Assembly: GCA_020634975.1 (NCBI GenBank)
Contig: JACKAQ010000001.1
Coordinates: 434,001 to 498,000, forward strand
DNA from: JACKAQ01 sp020634975 [NCBI: Calditrichia bacterium]
GTDB taxonomy: Bacteria; Calditrichota; Calditrichia; RBG-13-44-9
DNA: 64,000 nucleotides
Direction of reading: 5' to 3'
Notes under the pieces: generated by a model
What the model was told of the DNA's origin: nothing
The model's input: the letters and a program-made list of their open reading frames with translations, nothing else
Databases searched by the model: none
Position numbers and translations under genes: made by a program
In this document: positions 28,713 to 38,279 of the stretch, piece after piece
How the letters are laid out: every line of letters begins with the position of its first letter
How positions within the stretch are numbered: the first letter of the stretch is position 1

Positions 28713-30878
28713 CTAAACCAATGCGCTTTCCTGACCCGAATCACCCACGTAGAGGCATGACGCACCAACTTTTTCCGGCACTTTTCGCATGAATTCGAAC
28801 GATAGCTGGTCGGCAATTCCAAAAATATTGATATCCCCGCGCGGCGCGGTTTCCAGCGTATCAAAAAACTCACCCTTCAACACATAAAATTCCGTCACGG
28901 ATGGCAACCGCGCCTGATCGCTCAGATATTCCAGAAAACGATCCAACCGCTCTGTTTCCCCATCAGATGCAGCAACGGTAATCAGGTTCAGCTTTCCGTT
29001 CCAGTTGGTGTGCAGTTGAAGCGCCACCAGCATTGCCAAATGCCAGTTTGGGCTGCCATCGCGAAGCCAGAGGTTCACATCTTTTTGCACACCGAACGCC
29101 ACGCGCGGATGTTGATACAACAGCATTACACCCATTTCATTGGTGAGGGCATGACGGATCAATTCGGTGAGCGCGGCATCGTTCCGAGGCACATCGCTGA
29201 AGGTGAGGAACAGCGAATTGGGGCGTAACGTGCCGCCTTTCAGCGTTTGGATAACCAGTTTGGCACCGTGAACAAAATCGCTGTCTTCGATTACGGTGGA
29301 ATTGACCAGCGCGTTTTTATCACTTTTTAGCGGCGATAGCAAAATTTGCAAATGTTTATCGGTTTGATCCAATTGTTCATTTTTTACGGAAAATGCGAAG
29401 ATACTGCCGGATGGCGTAAAAATACTGCGGATAAACAGCAGCGAACCCGACCAGATTTTCGGATCGTCGATGGGGATCAGCAAATCCGGTTTCCAGGAAA
29501 TCTGGTGACGCGGATAGCGCGCCGCAATTCGCGATGCACGTTCCGCCAGCATCAAAAACATGCCGCCGCGAATATCGCCCCATTCAGATTGCAACCCTTT
29601 TCGCGCCAGCCAAACATACAGCAAAATAATGGTAAAAATTGCCACAACGCTAAACAGCGGATTGATCAGAAACATAATGAACACGCAACTGAGCGCACCA
29701 ACCAGCGATACAAATCGCGGCACTTTGAACGTCGGGCGAAAGCTGATGATTTTCATGCTTTGCTGGATGTAAACAACGATGTTCAGCGTACCGTAGGTGA
29801 TCAGAAAAAACATGGTAATCAGCGATGCCAGCGCATCCAGATTTCCGGCCAAAATAGCCACAAAAATAACCCCGCCGGTTAACGCGTTGGCATTTCGTGG
29901 CTCGTTGTTTGCGGATTTTTGGGAGAAAAAACCATGCAGCGGCACGGTTCGCTGTTCTGCAAGCGCCTGCAAAATACGCGGTGCGCCAACCATACTGCCC
30001 AACGCAGAAGAAAACGTTGCAGCAAGAATTCCCAACACAACCAGAAAACCGATTCGTGCGTTATCCACCATTATCATTTGATTGGCGCGCAGCTCTTCCG
30101 GCGTTCCGATCACCGAAAGCAGATAAGCCAATCCTGTGTAAATAAACAACGTTAGCAATATCGCACTAATGGTGCCCACAGGAATAGCCCGCCGGGGATC
30201 TTTCAAATCTCCGGACATGTTGGCGCCCGCCATTATGCCGGTTACCGCCGGAAAAAATATCGCGAAAACGTGCCAGAAATCCGCATCCTCAAAATCTCCG
30301 ACATAAATGAATTTCTCAACCGGCGGTGTTGGCGTCATCACAAATGAGAGCACCGAAAGCGCGATAACCCCCATGATGAAATATTGAATTCGAATCGCAA
30401 AATGCGCACTGATGGAAGTAATGCCCAACAGCACCAGCCACGTTACCACAGCAACAACGGCAGCCGAATGTTCTGGGAAAATTTGCAGCCAACCTTCTGT
30501 AAAACCAATAATATAGAGCGCAGCAGAAAGCGTTTGGGAAATGTAAAACGGAATGCCGACGCTGCCGCCAGCCTCCAATCCCAACGATTTCGAAATTATC
30601 GAATACGCACCGCCCGCCCCAATCCGAATATTGGTGGTGATTGACGACATGGCCAAGCCAGTGCACAGTGTTACCACTTTTGCCAGCAAAATAATGGCAA
30701 TCGCACCCAGAAAACCGGCGTTGCCAACCACCCAACCCAGCCGTAAATACATAATTACGCCGAGAATCGTCAGCACATCCGGGGTAAAAACACCACCAAA
30801 TGTCCCGAATTTTTTGACCTTCGGGTCGGTAGCCACGGGTGTTTTCAAAAAATCCAATGCATCGGTAATTCTGCTCAA
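28713..30878 (-). CDS. SLC12-type (cation-chloride cotransporter-like) amino acid permease-fold transporter
   Basis: This 721-residue protein has a membrane domain of about 12 helices (residues 25-440) and a large cytoplasmic C-terminal domain. 'FGTFGGVFTPDVLTILGVIM' and 'YLRLGWVVGNAGFLGAIAII' are hallmark first-helix sequences of the Na-K-Cl cotransporter (SLC12) branch of the APC superfamily. 'NMSGDLKDPRRAIPVGTISA' is also diagnostic, and the C-terminal 'WLRDGSPNWHLAMLVALQL' region resembles the SLC12 tail. It probably moves potassium, chloride or amino acids, but bacterial members are little characterised. The start is a TTG at 30878 with GGAG six bases before it; no in-frame ATG exists before the first conserved helix. 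Confidence 0.87.
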   Translation of the reverse strand: MSRITDALDFLKTPVATDPKVKKFGTFGGVFTPDVLTILGVIMYLRLGWVVGNAGFLGAIAIILLAKVVTLCTGLAMSSITTNIRIGAGGAYSIISKSLGLEAGGSVGIPFYISQTLSAALYIIGFTEGWLQIFPEHSAAVVAVVTWLVLLGITSISAHFAIRIQYFIMGVIALSVLSFVMTPTPPVEKFIYVGDFEDADFWHVFAIFFPAVTGIMAGANMSGDLKDPRRAIPVGTISAILLTLFIYTGLAYLLSVIGTPEELRANQMIMVDNARIGFLVVLGILAATFSSALGSMVGAPRILQALAEQRTVPLHGFFSQKSANNEPRNANALTGGVIFVAILAGNLDALASLITMFFLITYGTLNIVVYIQQSMKIISFRPTFKVPRFVSLVGALSCVFIMFLINPLFSVVAIFTIILLYVWLARKGLQSEWGDIRGGMFLMLAERASRIAARYPRHQISWKPDLLIPIDDPKIWSGSLLFIRSIFTPSGSIFAFSVKNEQLDQTDKHLQILLSPLKSDKNALVNSTVIEDSDFVHGAKLVIQTLKGGTLRPNSLFLTFSDVPRNDAALTELIRHALTNEMGVMLLYQHPRVAFGVQKDVNLWLRDGSPNWHLAMLVALQLHTNWNGKLNLITVAASDGETERLDRFLEYLSDQARLPSVTEFYVLKGEFFDTLETAPRGDINIFGIADQLSFEFMRKVPEKVGASCLYVGDSGQESALV

Positions 30879-31058
30879 TACATTCTCCGTTACCGGTAAA
30901 AGGATGATACATTCTGTCGAAACTGCTGTTGAGTGCTCAAAAATATAATCATATTTTTCCCGATTCCAAACGTATCACCATATATCATTTTCAATTATTA
31001 TTTGAGTTGCCTAAATCCTTTTGTTAACATTATCACATTACAAAACAATGGAGTGAGC

Positions 31059-33489
31059 ATGAACTTGCGACGCGGTTTCATTTGGATGTTAATGTTTGGA
31101 TTTTCCCTGCAAATTGCCGGATTTGCTCAATCATTTCCCACATATTACGAGCGAAATTTATATCTCGATGGCAGTGCAGCTGCATATCGCAACGGGCTAC
31201 TCGGTTACGCCAACCCGGCAAACCTGACGATGTTGGAAGGCTTTAACTTTCGGTATTACTGGCTCAACCGTCAGGAAGAAAATGTCACCAACCAGTCCGG
31301 ATGGGGTGTATTTACTGCGGTTCCCGGACTCGGCTTTGGCGCAATTCGCAATGGTGCAGATCCATATAAAACAACGACCTACAGATTCAGCATGGCGGAT
31401 GGTAACCGCTCTTTTTCACTCGGATTTGCCTACGAAAAAGTGACCGGCGATAAAACACTGTTCAACCAACGCAACCTGTATGCTTTCGGTTTGGTGATGC
31501 GTCCTGCGCGATCGCTTTCGTTGGGATTTACGGGCAACTTTGCCACTAAAGGAAACGGTCGTGAAGGTGTTGCAGAAATCGGCATCCGACCATTTCTGAA
31601 CAACCGGCTAACCCTGTTTGGCGATGCCGCAGTGCAGCGCGGTCAATCCATCGGCGATGCCAACTGGAGCGCCGGCGCTGCTGTCGAACTCGTTGAAGGA
31701 TTGCAGATTTCCGGTCGCTATTTCGATTCGGAAGCGTTCACCGTCGGGCTAAATCTCAATTTCGGGAACGCGGGCGTATCCGCCCAAACGCATTACGCCA
31801 ACAGCGATACCCGAATTTACAACACCAACAGCATCTCCATCGGCGATTTCAGCGGGAACCTGTTGCAACCCTTTTTCCGCAACAAACACTACGTTTCGAT
31901 GGAAATGAAAGGGCGCGTTGACTATTTGAAATACGATTTGTTCGATCCCGGCACGCAGCGATTCATGGAAATTTTACAGGATATCCGTGATGCCCAAAAC
32001 GATTCCCGCGTGTCGGTGATCGCGCTGAATTTGTCCGGAATGCGCGTGTTGCCGGAACACGCATGGGAAATCCGCCAGGCGTTGCTCGCTGCCAAAACCG
32101 CCGGTAAAAAAATTGTCGTATTTTTTGATAATGCAGAAATGACCAATTACCACCTCGCTAGCGTTGCGGATAAAGTGATGATGGACCCTGTCGGCAGCCT
32201 GATGCTCCCCGGCTATCTTTTTCGGGCGCACATTTTTGAAAGGTACGCTGGATAAAATGGGACTCGGTTTTGACGAATGGCGATTTTTCAAATACAAATC
32301 TGCAGCCGAAGCGCTATCGCGGGAGGAATTTTCCGATGCGGATCGCGAACAGCGGCAGGCGCTGGCGGACGCATTTTACGAGACCGCCCGGGCGGAAATT
32401 TGCGAAAGCCGGGGACTTTCGACCCAACAATTCGATCATCTGATCGATACCCACGTTTATTTTATGCCCGAAGATGCGCTCACCCAGGAATTGGTGGACA
32501 CGCTTTGCCGGTGGGACGATGTCGGCAAGGTTATCCAGTCGCTAACGGGCAAAAACAAATTGAAATTGCCGATGGCAATGGTAAAGGAAGCCAACCCGAA
32601 TTACGGCGAATGGAGCGAAAAACCACGTATTGCTGTGGTTTATGCCCTCGGCGAATGTGCGATGGATAGCGGCATCCGGGCGCGTTGGCTGGATAAAGTG
32701 ATTCGCAGAATTGCCAAAGATCCCGGCATAAAAGCGCTGGTGATGCGGGTCGATTCGCCCGGCGGCGACGGCATGGCATCGGATTACGTTGCGGAAGCTC
32801 TGCGCTTTTGCGCGGAGAAAAAACCGGTGGTGATCAGTCAGGGGCAGGTTGCGGCGTCCGGCGGTTACTGGATTTCCATGTATGCGGATACCATTGTTGC
32901 AGCACCAACCACTATCACCGGCTCCATCGGCGTCATCGGCGGGTGGATTTATGACAAAGGATTGAGCGGAAAACTGGGCATGACATCCGACCACGTTCAG
33001 CGCGGCGATCACGCGGACATGGGATTTGGCGTTACGCTGCCGCTGTTGGGCATCCGGGTTCCGGCGCGAAATCTGAACGAACAGGAGCGCGAGAGAGTGG
33101 AAAAAGTGTTTAAACAAATGTATGCGGAATTCGTGGAAAAAGTAGCGGACGGACGTGGAATGACCGCCGAAGCGATCGACAAAATCGGGCAGGGTCGCGT
33201 GTGGAACGGCACAGCGGGCAAAGCAAACGGCTTGGTGGACGAGATCGGCGGGCTATCGCTATCGATCGATATTGCGCGAAAAATGGCAAAAATACCGGAT
33301 GATCGAAGCTATAATCTTGTGGAAATTCCCAAATCGAAAGGCTTTATCAATCTCGATTTTCTGTCGCCGGTTTCCGTGAAATCGGAGTTGGAACAGGATG
33401 TCACAATCCGGTTCATCAAAATGATGTCCGAACGCCCTGGGTTCCCGCAGCCGGTTCTGCTGCCGGGCGATTATCCAGTTTTGGAATAA
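31059..33489 (+). CDS. sppA: SppA-family (S49) protease with outer-membrane-barrel-like N-terminus (one frameshift)
   Basis: Joined across one frameshift this gene encodes 809 residues. After a signal peptide ('[20 protein letters not shown]'), residues about 25-265 are rich in alternating beta strands and Gly/Asn turns ('[20 protein letters not shown]', '[14 protein letters not shown]'), like a small outer-membrane barrel. The rest is a tandem S49 signal-peptide-peptidase region with the catalytic Lys in 'FKYKSAAE' and the Ser nucleophile in '[13 protein letters not shown]'. SppA degrades leftover signal peptides in the inner membrane; the barrel-like extension suggests an outer-membrane location instead. 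The break is at the T5 run 32218-32222; four T restore '[11 protein letters not shown]', and the span becomes whole codons. The ATG at 31059 follows GGAG by five bases. Confidence 0.87.
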
Positions 33490-33508
33490 TTTATTTTTGT
33501 GATCCTCT

Positions 33509-33561
33509 GTAGAGGCAATTCATGAATTGCCTCTACTGGCGATTCATGAATTGCCCCTACC
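33509..33561. repeat. Perfect 28-bp palindrome plus diverged second copy
   Basis: Bases 33509-33536 form a perfect 28-bp palindrome centred on AATTCATGAATT. A shortened, slightly altered copy (GGCGATTCATGAATTGCCCC...) follows at 33538-33561. This looks like a dispersed intergenic palindromic repeat of the GTAGRGGC...GCCYCTAC type. Confidence 0.8.
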
Positions 33562-33599
33562 GTACCTTACATTTGCCTGGCACCCAGGCCAATGAACAC

Positions 33600-33632
33600 A
33601 AAAACGCCAGCCCAAAAAAGACTGGCGTTTTT
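33600..33632. terminator. Bidirectional intrinsic terminator between convergent genes
   Basis: An 11-bp stem (33600-33610 with 33622-33632) has an A-run on its left arm and a T-run on its right. It can therefore end transcription of both the SppA gene (rightward) and the saccharopine-dehydrogenase-like gene (leftward). Confidence 0.85.
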
Positions 33633-33642
33633 CATATTCTCG

Positions 33643-33662
33643 TTCCAGGCTCATGCCTGGAA
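33643..33662. repeat. Short palindrome next to the terminator
   Basis: An 8-bp perfect inverted repeat with loop TCAT (TTCCAGGC/GCCTGGAA). A related GCCTGG/CCAGGC hairpin is at 33573-33588. Both seem to be remnants of small dispersed palindromes in this gap. Confidence 0.6.
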
Positions 33663-33687
33663 TGTTTCTCATGCTATTTTCAATCCG

Positions 33688-35052
33688 TCAAATCAACTCA
33701 CCTTCTGCAATTTCCTGATGCTGCTCATGAAATTTTAAACCAGATTGCTCCAACTCGTTGAGCACCGGTTCGTAAATCATCGGGTGGGTGGGAATGTGAC
33801 ACCCGGAAATCGGCAGTTGATTGGTTAAAATCAATTTTGTGGCGATGGCAGCGGGCATTCCCACCGTTTTGGACATCGCCGTAAAACTTCCGGGATTCCC
33901 GAATTCCACCAAAGTGGATTTAATGCGCTCGCGCCGGTTACCCTGATCCGGGAAAACAGCTTCAATTTCGTGCTGCAAAATAACCATATCGCGCCCGTCC
34001 GCCGGTAACGGCAATTTTTTGACGAGCAGTTGGCTCATCACATCGGCTGCCGTTTGCACATTTCCACCAATAATTTCTTCAGAAAATAATCCCAGCCATT
34101 TCAGATTTTCCATAATTTTTCCGGTCGGGCTGATGTGCAGATAGTTTGCCACCCTATTTTCCAACCGCGCACCGGGAACGTGCATCGAAAGGAACATCTG
34201 CAGAAAATCGCGATAGGTCATTTCGCCCAATCCCGAAACTGGCATCGTTTCGTTGGCAAGCCCGAGACGCACAATCTGGTGCCAGGTTTCGCTCCATCCC
34301 GGATAACGCAATGTTCCGCGAATCATCGTTTTTACATCTTTTAACCCAAATAACTCTTTGTATAACAATGAGTTACGGTTCGGATAAGCTTCCAACGTCC
34401 CAATGCCTTCCACCTCCACCGGCCAGGTTCGCTGGAACACATGCTGGTAGGGCAATAATTTAATGTGCCCGTCTTCGATATACAGCGCACCCGCTTCCCC
34501 CGCGCGAACAACATTTCGGGGATTCCAGGTGATGCAATAGCGAAACGGATTGCTCTGCACTTCCGGTGCGGGAATGCCGCTGCCATACGACAAAAATGCG
34601 GTGACAATACCGCCGCGATCGCGCACCTGTTGGATGAGTTTCATCGCGGACATATGATCGATGCCCGGATCCAGCCCCATTTCGCTGAGCACCAGCAAAT
34701 TGTGGCGATGCGCTTCCATATCCAGATCTTTGATGCGATCATCCATATACGATGCGGATACGAAGTTCGCGCCGTGGCGCAAACAATCGGTTGCCACCTG
34801 CGGATGAAACATCGGGGCGAGCATGCTGACCACAATATCAGCTTTGCGGATTTGGCTTTCGCGCATTTTGGCGTCGTTGACGTCGAACACCACCGCGCTG
34901 CCGTTGGGATGGTTGCCAACAACGCGTTGTGCATTACCCAAATTCAGGTCACCGACGGTTACAAACCAATCGTGTGCTGCTGCATTTTCCAATAAATAAT
35001 TGATCAAAAAGGGAGCACTTTGTCCGGCTCCCAACACAAGAATTTGTTTCAT
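33688..35052 (-). CDS. Saccharopine dehydrogenase / saccharopine reductase-like oxidoreductase
   Basis: This 454-residue protein has an N-terminal Rossmann fold ('MKQILVLGAGQSAPFLINYL') and the Lys9/saccharopine-reductase signature 'ASYMDDRIKDLDMEAHRHNL' with 'EMGLDPGIDHMSAMKLIQQV'. Later 'FLSYGSGIPAPEVQSNPFRY' and 'TWNPRNVVRAGEAGALYIED' agree with saccharopine dehydrogenase C-terminal domains. It should interconvert saccharopine and lysine- or aminoadipate-derived semialdehyde with NAD(P)H, or perform a related step in lysine breakdown. The M24 peptidase gene ends 36 bases upstream on the same strand, suggesting a peptide/amino-acid catabolic operon. GGAGG is twelve bases before the ATG. Confidence 0.88.
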   Translation of the reverse strand: MKQILVLGAGQSAPFLINYLLENAAAHDWFVTVGDLNLGNAQRVVGNHPNGSAVVFDVNDAKMRESQIRKADIVVSMLAPMFHPQVATDCLRHGANFVSASYMDDRIKDLDMEAHRHNLLVLSEMGLDPGIDHMSAMKLIQQVRDRGGIVTAFLSYGSGIPAPEVQSNPFRYCITWNPRNVVRAGEAGALYIEDGHIKLLPYQHVFQRTWPVEVEGIGTLEAYPNRNSLLYKELFGLKDVKTMIRGTLRYPGWSETWHQIVRLGLANETMPVSGLGEMTYRDFLQMFLSMHVPGARLENRVANYLHISPTGKIMENLKWLGLFSEEIIGGNVQTAADVMSQLLVKKLPLPADGRDMVILQHEIEAVFPDQGNRRERIKSTLVEFGNPGSFTAMSKTVGMPAAIATKLILTNQLPISGCHIPTHPMIYEPVLNELEQSGLKFHEQHQEIAEGELI

Positions 35053-35088
35053 ATTTGAATGGGACCTCCTGTTGCGTCGCGATAAATG

Positions 35089-36270
35089 CTATACAGCGAG
35101 AATCAGCGAATCCTGTATATCACCGAATACTTTTACTTCGCCATTTGGTAAAATGCAGATATTAATTTCCGTGCGAACTGCCATATCGCCTTCCAGATAA
35201 ATGCCAGGCTCCACCGAAAAACAGACACCGGGAACGAGCAGCCGTTCGTCCTTCGTTTCAAAATTGTCGATATTTGCGCCGTTGCCGTGCACATTTACGC
35301 CGATGGAATGCCCTGTGCGGTGCACAAAATAATCACCGTAACCGGCGTTGATCACCACTTCGCGGCAAGCATCGTCCACTTCCCAGCCGTAACAAACTTC
35401 ACCGGCGGCGAAACGGGATTTCACCAAATTCAGCGCGGCATCGCGGGCATCGCACACTGTTTTGAAAATTTCCTGATATTTTGCCGGCGGATTTTCGCCG
35501 ACGTAACCGCACCACGTTACATCATAATAAATGGCACCGGGTGTGGTTTTCTTTGCCCACAGGTCAATTAGCACCGTATCGCCCGGTTTGAAAATGTGGC
35601 TGCCTTCGCGTTTCGGCTCAAAATGCGGATCTGCTGGGTGCTCGTTGATACCCACAATCGGTCCGTGACCTTCGCAAGTAAGCCCTTCCTCTTCAAATCG
35701 GTGCATAATATATTGCTGAAGTTCAAATTCGCTGAGTGGCGTAGCGGTGTGGATGGATTCGGTGATGCGGGCGTATGCTTCATCTTTTATTTTCAGCACA
35801 ATTTTACCGGCGTCGCCGTGGCTTTGGAAGCCTTTTTCGTCGATGAGCGCCTCAAATTCCTGAATGAGATTCGCTGCGCTGAGCACATCGTAGCCAAAGC
35901 TGCGAATCAGTTCCACCGTACCAGCATCAACCATCGAAACATACGGAATATTGTTCATCGGCGAGTAATTCATGGCAATTTTTTTGTGGCTGCCCAACAT
36001 CGCCTGAATTTGCGGGTGCAATTCTTTCCAGGCGCGATAGGTTAATTTTTTGCCGGGTAAAGAATCAAGCATGGTTTGTTCAACCATACTCACCAGTTTG
36101 ATGGGTTCGCCTTCGGCGGGAATAAAATAAAACCAGCGGCGGGAGGCAAATTTATGGGGATTCAACCCGGCAATTTTCATTGCCAGCGGGTCGCGATTTC
36201 GGAAATCGTAGAGCAGCCAACCGTCAAATGATTGGGATTTCAGCGCTTCCTGAATTTTGGGAATGTTCAT
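35089..36270 (-). CDS. M24-family Xaa-Pro aminopeptidase-like metallopeptidase
   Basis: This 393-residue protein has a creatinase-type N-terminal domain (about 1-155) and the pita-bread metalloprotease fold. All five metal ligands are seen: Asp in 'TVLIDLWAKK', Asp in 'YYDVTWCGY', His in 'HRTGHSIGVNVHG', Glu in 'FSVEPGIYLEG' and Glu in 'VRTEINICI'. It would cleave X-Pro dipeptides or trim peptides ending in X-Pro in the cytoplasm. The start at 36270 is preferred because GGAG lies eight bases upstream; the ATG at 36276 is too close to it. It is followed by the saccharopine-dehydrogenase-like gene. Confidence 0.9.
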   Translation of the reverse strand: MNIPKIQEALKSQSFDGWLLYDFRNRDPLAMKIAGLNPHKFASRRWFYFIPAEGEPIKLVSMVEQTMLDSLPGKKLTYRAWKELHPQIQAMLGSHKKIAMNYSPMNNIPYVSMVDAGTVELIRSFGYDVLSAANLIQEFEALIDEKGFQSHGDAGKIVLKIKDEAYARITESIHTATPLSEFELQQYIMHRFEEEGLTCEGHGPIVGINEHPADPHFEPKREGSHIFKPGDTVLIDLWAKKTTPGAIYYDVTWCGYVGENPPAKYQEIFKTVCDARDAALNLVKSRFAAGEVCYGWEVDDACREVVINAGYGDYFVHRTGHSIGVNVHGNGANIDNFETKDERLLVPGVCFSVEPGIYLEGDMAVRTEINICILPNGEVKVFGDIQDSLILAV

Positions 36271-36350
36271 CGGCATTTCTCCTTCTTGCATTCACATGAG
36301 CCCAAAAATACAGTGGAGATGCCAACAAAATCAACAAGATATATAGAATA

Positions 36351-38004
36351 TCAGCGCAACCGGAATTCGAAGCGTTCGATCACTTTGTAACTGACAGGAT
36401 TTCCGTTGATGGTTCCCGGTTTGTAGCGATACTGGCGAATCGCCGTTTCTGCGGATTCCGAAAATGCTTCTGCATCGCTGCGCAACACCCGGAAATTTTG
36501 CACGGAACCGTCTCTGCCGACCAGAACTTCTACCAAAACCATGCCTTCAACGCCGGTGCGCTGGTAAATTCGGGGATATTTCGGAACAACCCGGCTCACG
36601 TACTGGCGCTTTCCGCCGTCTAAAAATGTTTCAATCACAGGTTCATTCAATCGGGGTTGGGCTGCTGGTGTGTTGGTGATCGGTGGCTGGCTATTTGCTT
36701 TATTTTCAACAGGTTGCGTTGCAGTGTTCGTTGTATTGTTTTGCGCAGGCGAATTGTTTTCCACCGGTGGCAATTGGGTATTTTGCGGTGTACTATTTCC
36801 GGAATTTGCCGGCGTGGTGTTTGCATTTGTCGCAGCTCCAGTATCATTTGCCGGTTGAGCCGTGGTGTTATCGGTAGCTGTCCGGTTTTCCGTTACCGGA
36901 TTTTGGGTAACCGGCGGCGTGTTATTGGCAGCAGGTGGTGTGCTCCGGTTTTCCACCGGCGGATTTGCGTTTTCTGTCCGGTTGTTTGTGGTTTCCGGTC
37001 GGGTTTGCCGCGTCTGGTTTTGTGGACGATCGTTACTGGCGAGCACCGTATTATTTTCCGGCGCGGAAACAACGGGCTGGTTGATCGTTTCCCGTTGCCG
37101 GGCGGCAGCGGTTCTGTTCGCATTTACCGGCGTATTTGCTGCAACCTGCCCCAGTGAAACAACCGGTGTAAAAATTACGCTGCCATATTGTCCATTCTGA
37201 TTCCGGTCGTAAATGGTGCTGCTGATTTCGCTTTCGATGCCGGTATTCCAATAATTATTTTGGGTGTAAATATCGTATTGAGAGCGATTATAAATGTTGT
37301 ATTCAAAATTGTTAAAAATATGGTTGCCACCGGCTGATTGTCCGGCTGCGACAGTGCTTCGCCCGAGATCGGGATTGGAGCGATCGTAAATCACAATCCC
37401 GTTGGTGTTTTGGCTGATAACACTATTTTCCACAATCGCCGATGCCGCCAGTTCGCAATTGATTCCGGCAAAACCGTTGCCGATCATCAACACGTTTCGG
37501 ATCAATGGTTTCGCCCGCAATGTTGCGTTTATCCCGGCATAATAATTATATTGAAACGTGCAATTTTCCACAACCGGCGAACTACCGTAACACAGCAACC
37601 CGTCATACGCATATTCCACAACTACGTGCCTTAGAATAGATCCATCATCACGGGATTGAATAATAATGCCATACCAATCGTGCATTTGCGGGGAAGCGGC
37701 GGCGCTGGTAAATACAATTTGTCCGCTCTCCCCTGCCCTGCCTTCGGCGATCAGCGTTCCAAAAATTGTCAATTCAGACCGATCCGACTGTTTGCCGCTG
37801 TTTGTGTTATCTTTGCGCGGGAGAAAAGAAATTTTGGTGCCGGGCAAAATGGTCAGCGTCACTCCTTTTCAACGGTAACATCGCCGGAAATCGTCACACT
37901 TCCGGACCAATTTGTGTTTGCAGTAATTTTGCCAGACACTTCGATATTTTGGGCAAAAAGCCCGGTAGCAAACATTAAAAAACGATTGTAACTGCGGATT
38001 TCAT
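36351..38004 (-). CDS. Parallel beta-helix protein with TonB C-terminal domain (two frameshifts)
   Basis: Corrected for two missing bases, this gene encodes 551 residues. A signal peptide ('MKSAVTIVF' then 'LMFATGLFAQ') leads into a right-handed beta-helix of pectate-lyase/NosD type ('VVENCTFQYNYYAGINATL', 'IVENSVISQNTNGIVIYDRS', about 40-270). A linker of about 170 residues rich in Asn, Pro and Thr follows. The last 90 residues are a TonB C-terminal domain ('VPKYPRIYQRTGVEGMVLVE', 'SAETAIRQYRYKPGTINGNP'). Frames break at the T4 run 37866-37869 (A4 on the coding strand) and the A6 run 37977-37982; one extra base at each gives an unbroken protein. GGAG stands eight bases before the ATG at 38004. 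The combination is unusual (see findings). Confidence 0.78.
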
Positions 38005-38207
38005 TACGCCATCTCCACTTTCATTTGGAAAGCTGCCATACCTGGTAAATGGATCGTTCATGCATTTTTACAAAAATGTCCATTCTAATGAATTATACAA
38101 CCGGATGTTTGGAACGATGCCCTCTTCCCGTTTTCATGAATAAAATTGCACTGAATCAGCATTGTTTCTGTGACTGAAAACAATATTTATCCGGCTATCT
38201 TTATGAT

Positions 38208-38239
38208 AAAAAAAAAAGGTCTGTAAACCTACAGACCTT
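38208..38239 (-). terminator. Intrinsic terminator of the chemosensory operon
   Basis: A perfect 10-bp stem (38216-38225 with 38230-38239) with a 4-base loop is followed on the minus strand by about ten T residues. It lies 41 bases after the CheA stop codon. Confidence 0.95.
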
Positions 38240-38279
38240 CGTTAGATACAAATTTTTAACAGAAACCTAAATTTGTCAT

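Noticed and set aside
30316-30912. A 198-codon ATG-started frame overlapping the start of the SLC12-type transporter
   Set aside because: It is rich in Cys/Trp/Arg, as shifted reading of a membrane protein gene gives, and the main frame has a good TTG start with GGAG and canonical helices.
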